A stretch of 64,000 nt of DNA from Rothia similimucilaginosa (GCF_029850875.1 NZ_JAOVAM010000003.1:124001-188000); one strand, 5' to 3'. Shown: positions 9,130-17,924, counted from the stretch's first letter. Numbers and translations: made by a program. Notes: generated by a model from the sequence alone, not told the origin.

Positions 9130-11994
9130 TTAGCTCACCTTCTCCAGCGGCGCGTAACGCAGTAGCAAGCGCTTCTCTTCCGAACCGAAGCGAACTTTCG
9201 CCACAGTCTTATCGCCGCTACCCTCAACGGCGAGCACGCGGCCCTCACCGAACTTGGTGTGTCGCACGGTATCGCCGACCGCCAGAGTCGGGATTTCCTT
9301 GCTCTGGTGCACGCGGGAACGGTTCGTCACCTTCGAGGAGGCAGCCGCCGCCAGCCCGTAGCTTGCCGAGCCGTTAATATCCGCGGTGGACGGCTCAGAA
9401 CGGCCTGCGGGGCGAGAATCGTAGGGGTCGTAGGAGCCACGCGAACTACCGGAGCTGTAACCACCGGAACCGTAGCCGGAACGAGAACCACCCGAATAGC
9501 CGCCACCATACGAGCTACCGTAGGAGCTGCCGCCGTAGGAACCGCCACCGCGAGCGCCATACGCGCCCATACCGGAGGCACCAAAGCCCGAGAAACCGGC
9601 GGTACGCTTCCATTCGATGAGCTCCTCCGGAATTTCCTCCAGGAAGGGTGAAGGCGGGTTGAACTGGCTCTTACCCCACATGGTGCGGGTCTCAGAGCGG
9701 GTCAGGTACAGGCGCTCCATGGCGCGGGTCAGACCCACGTATGCCAGGCGGCGCTCCTCGCTCATTTCCTTCTCGTCGGTCAGGGCACGCTGATGCGGGA
9801 ACAGGCCGTGCTCCATTCCGGTCAGGAACACCACCGGGAACTCCAGACCCTTGGCGGTGTGCAGGGTCATGAGGGTGACCATACCCTGTGCCTTCGCCTC
9901 AGCTGCCTCGGCAGCAATCTGCGCGGCGGAAGCGTTCTCACCCTCCGCACTGGCGGGGCGGTTCGGGATCGAGTCGGCATCGGCGACCAGAGCCACGTGT
10001 TCAAGGAACTGCTCCAGGTCAGCGCCGGGGTTCTCGGTCTCGAACTCGACCATGGCGTCGAGCAGCTCAGAGAGGTTCTCCACGCGCGATTCGTCCTGAA
10101 TGTCCTTGGAGGCACGCAAAGCTGCAAGGTACCCGGTCTGCTCCAGAACCGCTTCCAGGCAGGTTGCGGCGGGCTCGGTACGGGCAATCTGCGCCAAATC
10201 GTCCATGAGACGCACGAATTCGGCGTACTTCTTCACGGCAGCGGCGCCCAGGCCGGGGATGTCGGCCGCCTGGCGTGCGGCGGTGTAGAAGGAGATGCGG
10301 TTTGCACTCGCGTACTCCGCCACCACGGACTCAGACTTGGCACCGATACCGCGCTTGGGCTCGTTCAGGATGCGGCGCACGTTCACGTCATCGTCGGGGT
10401 TGCTCAGGGCGCGCAGGTACGCCAGGGCGTCCTTGATTTCCTTACGCTCGTAGAATCGGGTGCCACCGACTACCCGGTAGGGCAGGCCGGCGCGCATGAG
10501 CATGTCCTCAAGGGTTCGGGACTGCGCATTGGTGCGGTAAAAGATAGCGACGTCACCTGGCTGCACGCCGTGCTCATCGGCAAGGCGATCAATTTCGCGG
10601 GTGATGTAGCGTGCCTCGGCGTGCTCGGATTCAGCGACGTAACCGATGATTTTCGTGCCCGCACCGGAGGCGGTCCACAGCTTCTTGGGGCGACGGTCGG
10701 GGTTGCGTTCAATGACCGCGTTCGCCGCGGAGAGGATGTTCTGCGTGGAACGGTAGTTCTGTTCCAGCAGAATCGTGTGGGCGTTCGGGTAGTCCTTCTC
10801 AAAGTCCGTGATATTGCGGATATCCGCACCACGGAAGGCGTAGATGGACTGGTCGGAGTCACCCACCACGGTCAGCTCGGCAGGGGGCACGGCGTCCGGG
10901 TAGGGGCCGCGGTCAGCCGGTGCCTTCGCATGGGCGCCAACCAGTTCACGCACCAGCTGGTACTGGGCGTGGTTGGTGTCCTGGTACTCATCTACGAGGA
11001 CGTGGCGGAACTTGCGGCGATAGTAGTTCGCGATTTCGGGGAACTTCTTGAGCAAAAAGACGGTGCGGCCAATCAGGTCGTCAAAGTCGAGGGAATTGGC
11101 GGCACGCAGACGTTGCGTGTAGACGGTATAAATCTGCGAGATAGTCTTCTCGTATGGGTTATCGCTAGCCACGCGGGAGGCATACACTTCGGCGCTGACC
11201 AGCTCGTTCTTCAGCGCGGAGATGCGGTTGCCCACGGCCTTGGCGGTGAACTTCTTGGTGTCCAGGTTGAGCTCTTTAATGATCAGGCTCAGCAGGCGCT
11301 GCGAGTCGGTCGAATCGTAGATGGTGAAGGTGGACTTCAGACCCAGGGCGGCGGCCTCACGGCGCAGCACGCGCACGCAGAAGCTGTGGAAAGTAGAAAT
11401 CCACATGTGCTTGGCGCGCGGGCCGACCAGCGCCTCAATACGTTCACGCATTTCGGCGGCAGCCTTGTTGGTGAATGTGATAGCGAGGATCTGGCCGGGG
11501 GTCGCGCGGTGGGTTGCGAGCAGGTAAGCGATGCGGTGGGTGAGCACGCGGGTCTTGCCGGAGCCGGCGCCCGCGACGATGAGCAGGGGCGACCCAGAGT
11601 GCAACACGGCTTCTTCCTGCCGTTCATTGAGCCCGGCGGTGAGGGAGGCGGGATCCACAGCGTTGAGGCTGTGGGTGCGTTCGTTATAGGGGTCAGCGGG
11701 GTCGAAGTCCTCGCCGTAGCCGCCGACACGGTAGGCGGGCGGCATGAAGTCACCGAGCGGATCTGCGGCGGTGAAGGCTGCGGGTGCGACGGGTACGTCC
11801 TGGGCGTGTGCCTCCATCATCGGAGCATCCATGGCAGGGGCGTGGTAGTCATCCTCGGCAGGAGGTACATCGTAGTAGGGGTCGAAGGGCGGCTCATCAT
11901 CCACTACCGGTGCTGCGGGGGTGACAAGTTCGGCGGCGAACAGGCCATCCTGTTCGGTGAAGGGCTGCTTCTGCTGTTCGGGCTTGTCGCTCAT
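9130..11994 (-). CDS. pcrA: ATP-dependent DNA helicase PcrA/UvrD (SF1A)
   Basis: 954-residue 3'-5' helicase of the UvrD/PcrA/Rep family, acting in nucleotide-excision repair and replication-fork clearing. About 115 acidic, Pro/Tyr-rich residues come first. They are followed by the Q-motif LNERQEEAV, Walker A AGAGSGKTRVLTHRI, motif II VDEYQDTNHAQY, motif III GDSDQSIYAFRGAD, motif IV LEQNYRST and motif VI VGLTRAMERLYL. A Gly/Ser/Tyr-rich linker (about 800-870) joins to a PcrA-type C-terminal Tudor-like domain (VGDTVRHTKFGEGRVLAV) known to contact RNA polymerase in this family. ATG 11994 sits six bases from GAGG; an adjacent in-frame ATG at 11997 is equally possible. Typical actinobacterial PcrA is about 770-850 residues, so both the extension and the linker are long. 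Confidence 0.95.
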   Translation of the reverse strand: MSDKPEQQKQPFTEQDGLFAAELVTPAAPVVDDEPPFDPYYDVPPAEDDYHAPAMDAPMMEAHAQDVPVAPAAFTAADPLGDFMPPAYRVGGYGEDFDPADPYNERTHSLNAVDPASLTAGLNERQEEAVLHSGSPLLIVAGAGSGKTRVLTHRIAYLLATHRATPGQILAITFTNKAAAEMRERIEALVGPRAKHMWISTFHSFCVRVLRREAAALGLKSTFTIYDSTDSQRLLSLIIKELNLDTKKFTAKAVGNRISALKNELVSAEVYASRVASDNPYEKTISQIYTVYTQRLRAANSLDFDDLIGRTVFLLKKFPEIANYYRRKFRHVLVDEYQDTNHAQYQLVRELVGAHAKAPADRGPYPDAVPPAELTVVGDSDQSIYAFRGADIRNITDFEKDYPNAHTILLEQNYRSTQNILSAANAVIERNPDRRPKKLWTASGAGTKIIGYVAESEHAEARYITREIDRLADEHGVQPGDVAIFYRTNAQSRTLEDMLMRAGLPYRVVGGTRFYERKEIKDALAYLRALSNPDDDVNVRRILNEPKRGIGAKSESVVAEYASANRISFYTAARQAADIPGLGAAAVKKYAEFVRLMDDLAQIARTEPAATCLEAVLEQTGYLAALRASKDIQDESRVENLSELLDAMVEFETENPGADLEQFLEHVALVADADSIPNRPASAEGENASAAQIAAEAAEAKAQGMVTLMTLHTAKGLEFPVVFLTGMEHGLFPHQRALTDEKEMSEERRLAYVGLTRAMERLYLTRSETRTMWGKSQFNPPSPFLEEIPEELIEWKRTAGFSGFGASGMGAYGARGGGSYGGSSYGSSYGGGYSGGSRSGYGSGGYSSGSSRGSYDPYDSRPAGRSEPSTADINGSASYGLAAAASSKVTNRSRVHQSKEIPTLAVGDTVRHTKFGEGRVLAVEGSGDKTVAKVRFGSEEKRLLLRYAPLEKVS

Positions 11995-12105
11995 CATCTA
12001 CCTCGCTGCCTAGAATACACGTTCGATATTCCATGCTACCGCATTTACTCCGCAGCTCCCACCCGTTCAGTCACCCGCCACTCCATCATTCGAGCAGAAA
12101 CAGAG

Positions 12106-12145
12106 AAACCGCCCGCGCCTGCTAATGCAAGCGACGGGCGGTTTT
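12106..12145. terminator. Stem-loop after tRNA-Arg
   Basis: AAACCGCCCG/CGGGCGGTTT arms with an interior bulge, just downstream of the minus-strand tRNA and upstream of the pcrA start. GTTTTCTC follows on the plus strand and TTTCTC on the minus strand. Confidence 0.6.
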
Positions 12146-12174
12146 CTCGTACCGGTGTGACTACCGGTTCTGTG

Positions 12175-12247
12175 TGCCCCCGAGACGATTCGAACGTCCG
12201 ACACCTTCTTTAGGAGAGAAGTGCTCTATCCCCTGAGCTACGAGGGC
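12175..12247 (-). tRNA. tRNA-Arg(CCU)
   Basis: A 73-base cloverleaf without encoded CCA. The acceptor GCCCTCG pairs with CGGGGGC (one U-G). The D-arm is GCTC/GAGC. The anticodon stem CTTCT/AGAAG carries loop CTCCTAA, so the anticodon is CCU and the tRNA reads AGG. The T-arm contains TTCGAAT. AGG is rare in the surrounding GC-rich genes, so this is a minor tRNA. Confidence 0.93.
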
Positions 12248-12397
12248 GTACCTATCCAGTATAAAGCACCCCGCACCGCGAGTCCGCATAGCCCGCCCAA
12301 GCCGCCAGCATCCACCGGTTGTCACGCCGCGCTATTCCCCTGTCCCAACCCGTGTTCGCCACCCGAAGACACCCGCTTCCGGCGGCAGAACCACTCC

Positions 12398-12403
12398 TAC
12401 AAT
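12398..12403 (+). promoter_or_regulatory. -10 element of a leaderless promoter
   Basis: TACAAT lies exactly six bases before the ATG at 12410, with no ribosome binding site between. This is the clearest leaderless arrangement in the window. Confidence 0.65.
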
Positions 12404-12409
12404 GTACAA

Positions 12410-13426
12410 ATGAGCATCTACATTGACCCGCCCACCTGGCCCGCACACGGCACCGTCTTCTCACACCTCATCTCCGATGTCTCACTGACGGAACTGCACA
12501 AATTCGCCGCAGCTGGTGACATCAGTGAGCGCGCCTTCGACCGCGACCACTATGATGTTCCAGCACACCTCTACAAGGATCTAGTACGGGCAGGTGCGAA
12601 GGAACTCAGTGGCGCGCAGCTGACTCGCACGCTCATTGCGAGCGGTCTGTGGATTCCCCTGAAGGAGCGCCCCGAGAAGATTCGCCCGCGTCTGCTTCGC
12701 GCCTGGGAGGCGGCGTTTACTCCCCGTCTCAAGCGTGTGGAGGCTCCTACCGAGCTACGGGCTCAACTCACGGCGCAGGTGGTGGAACTGGGTGAGAGCA
12801 TGCTTCATGCGTGGGAACAGCCGCACCGAGCCTACCACCACAGCGGGCACCTTTCACAGATGCTCACCGATCTGGACCGCCTCCACGCACATCGCGCCCA
12901 GGCAGGTTCTACCCCCCTGGCATTGATTCTGGCGGCGTGGTTCCACGACGCGGTCTATGAGGGCACACCGGGTGATGATGAGCGCCGCAGCGAGCAGCTA
13001 GCGAGCGCCTCCCTGAAGCCGCTAGTTACCGCGGGTCTACTCACCGAGCACGAGCTGCAGATGGTGAGCCTTCTGGTGCGTGCCACGGCAACCCACAAGC
13101 TTCCCAAGTCTGCCGATCTACCGGCGGGCTATGAACCGGCCGATATTGAGCTCTTCCTCGATGCCGATATGGCTATCCTGGCAGCTGATTCGGCACGCTA
13201 CCGCCGTTACCTGCGCGGAGTGCGTAGCGAGTACTCCCATTTTGACGATGAGGCGTTCCGTACCGGTCGTACGACCTTCCTGCGTTCCATCCTGGGCCGC
13301 GAGCGCATCTTCCTCTCCGAACAGGCTCTACAGCTCTGGGAGGAGCCCGCGCAGGCTAATCTGCGTGCTGAGCTCAGCGAGTGGGAGCAGGAGCCGCAGA
13401 GGCTTCTGCAAGCTCTGATATCCTAG
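12410..13426 (+). CDS. DUF4031 domain fused to HD-domain metal-dependent phosphohydrolase
   Basis: 338 residues. The first 85 match the actinobacterial DUF4031 pattern (MSIYIDPPTWPAHG, HLISD, HKFA, FDRDHYDVP). The remaining 240 form an HD-type all-helical domain with the metal ligands visible in RAYHHSGHL and AAWFHDAVYEG, as in the predicted metal-dependent HD phosphohydrolases. The nucleotide or other phosphate substrate is unknown. The open frame extends upstream to 12221, but that would run across the tRNA; ATG 12410, preceded by TACAAT at six bases, gives the domain start exactly, so the gene is probably leaderless. It is convergent with the NlpC/P60 gene. Confidence 0.85.
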   Translation: MSIYIDPPTWPAHGTVFSHLISDVSLTELHKFAAAGDISERAFDRDHYDVPAHLYKDLVRAGAKELSGAQLTRTLIASGLWIPLKERPEKIRPRLLRAWEAAFTPRLKRVEAPTELRAQLTAQVVELGESMLHAWEQPHRAYHHSGHLSQMLTDLDRLHAHRAQAGSTPLALILAAWFHDAVYEGTPGDDERRSEQLASASLKPLVTAGLLTEHELQMVSLLVRATATHKLPKSADLPAGYEPADIELFLDADMAILAADSARYRRYLRGVRSEYSHFDDEAFRTGRTTFLRSILGRERIFLSEQALQLWEEPAQANLRAELSEWEQEPQRLLQALIS

Positions 13427-13500
13427 CCGCATACAGCTGAGAATGCACCCACGTTAAGATGCACTCTCGACGGTATTGTCACGGAATCTCTCGGGTATGC

Positions 13501-13537
13501 AAATGGCGCCCACCCCATATGGGGTGGGCGCCATTTT
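13501..13537. terminator. Bidirectional terminator
   Basis: A perfect 16-base stem with ATAT loop; TTTT follows on the plus strand and AAA precedes it. It separates the convergent DUF4031-HD and NlpC/P60 genes. Confidence 0.9.
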
Positions 13538-13577
13538 GAAGTATGTTGGGCTAGACCCAGCTCTTATGCGCTAAGGC

Positions 13578-14180
13578 TTAGAGAGCGGTGTAGTAGCCGT
13601 CAACGGACATCCAGGAGGTGGGGTGTACCAGGGTACCGTTGGTGGGGTTCAGAGCGGAAATCATCTTGCCGTTGCCCAGGTAGATACCAACGTGGCTGTA
13701 GCCGTTCTGGAAGACGATGTCGCCGGGCTGGGGGTTAGCGGTCGGGCGCAGCTCGTTCTTCATTGCGTAGGTGAAAGCGGTCAGCTTGATGCCGTGCTGA
13801 GCAAAAACCCAGGAGGTGAAGCCGGAGCAGTCCCATGCACCGAAGGTCTTGCCGCCCCAAACGTATGCGCCACCCAGTCCGCTCATTGCGGTTGCAACGA
13901 TTGCATCGCGAGATGCGTTACCGGTGGAAGCGGAGGAAGCTGCGGGTGCCGGAGCTGCAGCGGGTGCAACGTAAGCCTGCTGGTTCTCAGCCTGGGGTGC
14001 AACATAGGTGGTTGCGGGGGTGTTGTAGCTGGTGTAATCGAACTCGTAGTTGGTGTAGTCGTAGGACAGATCAGCAGCAGCCGGAATCTGTGCGAATGCG
14101 TTCGCGGGAACGGTTGCGCCGAGCAGGAGTGCGCCTGCAGCAATGGTTGCACCTGCGGTACGTACGATCTTCTTAGCCAT
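13578..14180 (-). CDS. Secreted NlpC/P60 peptidoglycan endopeptidase
   Basis: 200-residue cell-wall hydrolase. A signal peptide (MAKKIVRTAGATIAAGALLL, cleavage after ANA near 28) is followed by a Tyr/Ala/Pro-rich linker (30-88). The C-terminal NlpC/P60 domain (about 90-200) has the nucleophile Cys118 in WDCSGF and His163 in GYSHVGIYLG; a third polar residue is probably Asn178. The family cuts D-Glu-mDAP or D-Glu-Lys type stem bonds outside the cell. ATG 14180 is supported by GGAGG eight bases ahead and by the signal peptide. A c-di-AMP riboswitch ends next to this ribosome binding site, as seen for actinobacterial wall hydrolases, so expression should fall when c-di-AMP is high. Confidence 0.93.
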   Translation of the reverse strand: MAKKIVRTAGATIAAGALLLGATVPANAFAQIPAAADLSYDYTNYEFDYTSYNTPATTYVAPQAENQQAYVAPAAAPAPAASSASTGNASRDAIVATAMSGLGGAYVWGGKTFGAWDCSGFTSWVFAQHGIKLTAFTYAMKNELRPTANPQPGDIVFQNGYSHVGIYLGNGKMISALNPTNGTLVHPTSWMSVDGYYTAL

Positions 14181-14196
14181 TGGTAATTCCTCCATT

Positions 14197-14335
14197 GCCT
14201 GACGAGGTGAGCTGTCGGACTCGAGCATGGATTCGCTCGGCCACCGAAGTGACTTAGCCCCGAGGCTTCTCGATTGAGAAGCCGTATCCCAGCTTGGGGA
14301 TTGGGTCCCCCGCTTCTGCCATATTGGGTAGACGT
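14197..14335 (-). promoter_or_regulatory. c-di-AMP (ydaO/yuaA) riboswitch
   Basis: On the minus strand the leader contains AGCGGGGGACCCAATCCCC near its 5' end and CCGACAGCTCACCTCGTCAG at its 3' end. Both are hallmark conserved segments of the ydaO class, with paired elements (CTTCTC/GAGAAG, GAGC repeats) between. It stops four bases before the GGAGG of the downstream NlpC/P60 gene. Recognised from the conserved blocks; the pseudoknotted fold was not computed. Confidence 0.88.
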
Positions 14336-14951
14336 TACATCGAAGCGTTGGCAGAACTCAGCGGAACCGCTCCGACGGTGCCCTCTTACGATGAGGATTT
14401 TGGCACAAATCGAGAATACACAGAAAACTCCCAGTTGTCACCTCATTTGGACTTAAATTTTGAGCTTTCTCCCCCGGTGGAACGGAGCGAGTTTGGGCGG
14501 TCAGAACCCCGCTTATTTGCGGGCAATTAATTAATTTAAGGCATTTGACTAGGTATTTCACAAGGATACACATTCGCTTTTAACGCACACCGCACCTTAA
14601 GGACGTGGTTCAAAACTCATAAAAATGAACCTCGTCTCTTAAGGTTTTACCCCCCCATTACCCACCCAGAAACCGGCTTGTCCCTCAGTTTCAACTTCAG
14701 ATTTAAGCGAAAACCACGAAAAATGCACTCAAGCACAGCTGCCAAAGAGTTATGAGAGGAGTATATGCTCGCTCACGCGAGAGTGGTCTGCACCACTGAT
14801 ACACGCCGTTTAATTCACCTTTTGTAGCCCGAATACGCCGCATTCCTCCGCTTTTGCCCATTTCTTCCCGTATATACGGCGTTTTGCGCCAATTATTGAG
14901 CTAAATCGTCACTATCTAGACAAAGTCAGTTCTCGGGAAGCAACGGCACAA
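14336..14951. other. Gene-free interval
   Basis: About 600 bases between the riboswitch and the terminator of the DtxR-like gene. It should contain the riboswitch promoter near 14340-14390. A TTGACT at 14547 lacks a convincing -10 partner. No credible coding frame was seen on either strand. Confidence 0.5.
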
Positions 14952-14998
14952 AAAACGGTGGTACCGCCTCCTCAAGTAAGAAGGCGATACCACCGTTT
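14952..14998 (-). terminator. Intrinsic terminator of the IdeR-like gene
   Basis: A 16-base near-perfect stem (AAACGGTGGTACCGCC arm), 14-base loop, and TTTTTT on the minus strand. Confidence 0.88.
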
Positions 14999-15037
14999 AA
15001 AGCGTGAAGCGGGTTAGTAGACTCTCAAAACTGGAGC

Positions 15038-15742
15038 TTAGAGGCTGCCACCGCGCTTGACCACAATTGCGTTTGCCACGTCCATATCCAGGGAGAGGGT
15101 GTCCTCTTCACCATCGGCGTGAACAATCACATCATTGTTCTGGCCAGCAACCACGGACACCGAAGCGCCGTAGACAATACCTGCGTCAGCCAGCAGTTTC
15201 AGCAGCTCAACGTCAGTCTGAATGGACTCGGGGAAGCGAGAAACGGTGAAACGATCCTCGGGACCGGAGTCACGTGCAGCCAGGGACATGGGTACGGTGC
15301 GCTCGTCATTCTTCTCGCTAGTATGACCCAAATACTCCAGGCCGGGGATAGCGTTACCGTACGGCGAGAACTTGGGGTCCTTGAGCATCTCCAGGATGCG
15401 CTTCTCCACCTTGTCACTCATGACATGCTCCCAGCGGCATGCCTCTTCGTGCACGTACTCAAGTTCCAGACCAATAATATCGGAGAGCAGGCGCTCAGCT
15501 AGGCGGTGCTTACGCATCACCTCAACAGCCTTGTGGCGACCTTCCTCAGTCAGTTCGAGGTGGCGATCCGGCTCAACTGTGAGCAGGCCGTGCTTCTCCA
15601 TACGCGCCACAGTCTGGGAAACGGTCGGGCCGGAGTGCTCGAGTCGTTCAGCGATGCGCGCACGCATGGGGACAATGCCCTCTTCCTCCAGTTCGAGGAT
15701 GGTGCGCAAATACATCTCTGTAGTATCGATGAGGTCTGTCAT
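15038..15742 (-). CDS. ideR: Iron-dependent repressor, DtxR/IdeR family
   Basis: 234-residue metalloregulator that binds DNA as a dimer pair when loaded with Fe2+. It has an N-terminal winged helix (about 1-73), a dimerisation domain (74-140) and a C-terminal SH3-like domain. Residue numbers match Corynebacterium DtxR one for one: primary site Met10, Cys102, Glu105, His106; ancillary site His79, Glu83, His98. The Cys at 102 is the iron-type (DtxR/IdeR) and not the MntR pattern. Start ATG 15742 follows GGGAGAG; the frame opens 14 codons earlier, but those codons lack family similarity. The entB promoter at 25.9 kb carries a candidate target site, and the dps and VIT1-like genes are other plausible members of its regulon. 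Confidence 0.92.
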   Translation of the reverse strand: MTDLIDTTEMYLRTILELEEEGIVPMRARIAERLEHSGPTVSQTVARMEKHGLLTVEPDRHLELTEEGRHKAVEVMRKHRLAERLLSDIIGLELEYVHEEACRWEHVMSDKVEKRILEMLKDPKFSPYGNAIPGLEYLGHTSEKNDERTVPMSLAARDSGPEDRFTVSRFPESIQTDVELLKLLADAGIVYGASVSVVAGQNNDVIVHADGEEDTLSLDMDVANAIVVKRGGSL

Positions 15743-15952
15743 ATATCTCTCCCAGCTATCACCACAACAGTGCTTAGATAGCACTGCCTAAGTCGTTACT
15801 TATTCAATAATCTATTATGTACTTTTTCAGCGGCTTTTGCCACGGCTTAAGTCATTGAGTCGCCCAACAATAACCATTGGACGACTCAATACAACACCTT
15901 ATATATACATTTTGTTATCCCACCCTTTATTAAGAGGAGTGGACAGTAGGCT

Positions 15953-16720
15953 CTACTCTGCGGACTCAGCCTCGGCAATTTCCTCCGCAGCAGAAGCGTT
16001 CTGCGTGGTTTCCTTCTCCGCCGAGTTGTTCTCTACGGGCTCACCGGACTCAGCAGATTCCTCAGTAGTTGCATCAGATTCTGCGTTCTCCTGCGCGGCG
16101 TTCTCCTCCAGGTCTTCCGGGCGAACGCGGTCAGCCCACGGAACCCAATCTGGCGCGATGAGCGCATCATCACCGGGCAGCAGGCCTACCTCACAGATCG
16201 TTGCCACGCGGGAGCGAGGCGCACGCGAGAGGGTCGCAAACCAGAACCAGCCACGGTAACCGGGCAGGGTGCACTCAAACAGGTGAGTGCTCAAGCGCTC
16301 TTCCTCGGCGCGCACATGGTGAACCAGACCGATAGCGTGTGCAGGGGCGATTTCTCGCACACCCTGCAGTGCTACATCCTTAGCGGCGGCAAGAATCTCA
16401 TCCACCTTAGAGGTGCGGCGCAGCTTGTGCGGAACACCCAGGGAGGGGGCCCCTACCTCTTCATCCAGCGGGGTGAAGGGGTCGGGGGTGGAATCTTCGT
16501 CCTGTTCAGTTTCTTCGGCAGCGGATTCCTCGGAAGTAGATTCTTTCGCAGGCGTCCCAGCCACCTCAGGCTCCTCAGCGTTCACGGAGGGCTGAGTCTC
16601 AGCAGGTACAGCGCTACCCTCGTCAGCACTCTCAGACGCGGCAGAAGGCACAGCGGACTCTGCGGGCGCGTTAGTAGCGGGTGTAGTTTCGGGGAGCAGT
16701 TCAATAACCTGTTCAGACAT
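15953..16720 (-). CDS. DUF3027 family protein
   Basis: 255 residues: an acidic, Ala/Ser/Glu-rich N-terminus (1-95), a conserved core (about 95-200; KVDEILAAAKDVA, CTLPGYRGWFWFATLSRAPR, LLPGDDALIAPDWVPWADRVRPEDL) that matches actinobacterial DUF3027, and a second acidic tail. Function unknown; cytoplasmic. ATG 16720 is chosen because the frame before it lacks the acidic character. AGGGG is only one base from the ATG and TTTAAT lies at -12 to -7, so initiation is unclear. It is divergent from a small membrane gene, a pairing I recall from mycobacteria. Confidence 0.8.
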   Translation of the reverse strand: MSEQVIELLPETTPATNAPAESAVPSAASESADEGSAVPAETQPSVNAEEPEVAGTPAKESTSEESAAEETEQDEDSTPDPFTPLDEEVGAPSLGVPHKLRRTSKVDEILAAAKDVALQGVREIAPAHAIGLVHHVRAEEERLSTHLFECTLPGYRGWFWFATLSRAPRSRVATICEVGLLPGDDALIAPDWVPWADRVRPEDLEENAAQENAESDATTEESAESGEPVENNSAEKETTQNASAAEEIAEAESAE

Positions 16721-16858
16721 ACCCCTATTAAAGCATCTCGGGTGCACAAACAGTGTGGCCGCTCCCCCAAGCTTCACATACACTGTGAATTTGGGTGAAT
16801 TTGGGTCTCAAACCGCTAAATCTGGGGATTCGCCCACGAACAGCTATGTGTGAGCTGA

Positions 16859-16864
16859 TACCGT
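16859..16864 (+). promoter_or_regulatory. -10 element of a probable leaderless promoter
   Basis: TACCGT followed by seven bases and the ATG at 16872, with no Shine-Dalgarno sequence. Confidence 0.5.
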
Positions 16865-16871
16865 TAAATCC

Positions 16872-17144
16872 ATGAGTAATGAACCCGCACAGGACAAGCA
16901 CAACACTGCAGAGCAGACCCCTATATCCCTGCCCTATGCCGGAGCCATCCGCTGGCTCGGTGCAGGCGGCGCGATTCTCGCCCTGCTTTGTCTGCTCACC
17001 GGAGTTGCCATGCTCGCGATGAAGTGGGTTGGGGCAACGCCGCCCGCCCTCATGAGCCAGATTCCGCTGGTCCTCCTACCCGTCGCTTTTATTGCACTCA
17101 TGGCTGCACTGTTCTTGTCGGTCATGCGCCGCAACAAGGCATAG
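16872..17144 (+). CDS. Small two-helix membrane protein (DUF2530-like, tentative)
   Basis: 90 residues. A polar N-terminus of about 20 residues precedes two hydrophobic segments (about 27-52 and 61-83), with a basic C-terminus (MRRNKA), so both ends should be cytoplasmic. The size and position opposite a DUF3027 gene match the DUF2530 family of actinobacteria, but I recognise it by context more than by motif. Function unknown. It lies 74 bases upstream of the response regulator gene, which has its own ribosome binding site; co-transcription is possible. The ATG has no ribosome binding site and a TACCGT hexamer seven bases upstream. Confidence 0.65.
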   Translation: MSNEPAQDKHNTAEQTPISLPYAGAIRWLGAGGAILALLCLLTGVAMLAMKWVGATPPALMSQIPLVLLPVAFIALMAALFLSVMRRNKA

Positions 17145-17218
17145 AGATTCGAGCCTCAAGCTCACACGCATCATTCACTTATCAAGTACAGCCTGCCATT
17201 CAGAGAGAAAGATAGAGT

Positions 17219-17923
17219 ATGTCTGCTGAAGCAAAACTCCTAGTCGTCGATGACGAGTTCAACATTCTTGAATTGCTCGCCACCTCCCTGCGTTTTGCCG
17301 GTTTTGAAGTAGTTACCGCCGGTAACGGCCGCGAAGCCCTCGAAAAGGCACACGCCGAAAACCCCGACCTCATTGTCCTGGACGTCATGATGCCCGGCAT
17401 GGACGGTTTCGAGGTGACGCGCCGCCTACGCGAAAACGGCACCACCACCCCCGTACTCTTCTTGACGGCGAAGGACGCCACCGAAGACAAGGTAACCGGT
17501 CTGGGTGTCGGCGGCGACGACTACGTCACCAAGCCCTTCTCTCTCGACGAGGTGATTGCCCGCATCCACGCCATTCTACGCCGTAGCCGCAGTATCCAGG
17601 ATGAGGATGATGCCGTACTGCGCGTTGATGCCCTCAGCCTGAACGTGGACACCCACGAAGTGTTCCTCGATGACGAAGAGATTGACCTCTCCCCCACCGA
17701 GTTCAACCTGCTACACTACCTGATGCTCAACGCCAACCGCGTACTGTCCAAGGCGCAGATTCTCGACCACGTGTGGGAGTACGACTTCAATGGCGACTCC
17801 TCCATCGTTGAGTCCTATATTTCCTACCTACGCCGCAAGATTGACAACAACCGTGAAAACCACGAGCCGCTCATCCACACCAAGCGCGGTGTGGGCTATA
17901 TGATTCGCGGTTCTCGAGGCTAA
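17219..17923 (+). CDS. OmpR-family response regulator
   Basis: 234 residues. The receiver domain (1-120) has acidic residues in VVDDE, phospho-acceptor Asp55 in LIVLDVMMPGMDG, Thr in FLTAKD and Lys in YVTKPF. A winged-helix DNA-binding domain follows (about 135-232; LSPTEFNLLHYLM, VESYISYLRRKID, RGVGYMI). One base separates its stop from the GTG start of the histidine kinase, so the pair is one transcription unit. It resembles the TrcR/TcrX/PrrA group of actinobacterial regulators; which of these is orthologous cannot be told here. The start ATG 17219 follows AGAGAAAG. Confidence 0.93.
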   Translation: MSAEAKLLVVDDEFNILELLATSLRFAGFEVVTAGNGREALEKAHAENPDLIVLDVMMPGMDGFEVTRRLRENGTTTPVLFLTAKDATEDKVTGLGVGGDDYVTKPFSLDEVIARIHAILRRSRSIQDEDDAVLRVDALSLNVDTHEVFLDDEEIDLSPTEFNLLHYLMLNANRVLSKAQILDHVWEYDFNGDSSIVESYISYLRRKIDNNRENHEPLIHTKRGVGYMIRGSRG

Positions 17924-17924
17924 C

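Noticed and set aside
9793-12213. 806-codon open frame on the plus strand
   Set aside because: Lies antisense to pcrA, whose helicase motifs are all intact. The plus-strand translation has no domain and runs across the tRNA; a GC-rich shadow frame.
14547-14998. Possible small RNA between TTGACT and the hairpin at 14952-14998
   Set aside because: No good -10 follows TTGACT, and the hairpin has its T-run on the minus strand, where it serves the IdeR-like gene.
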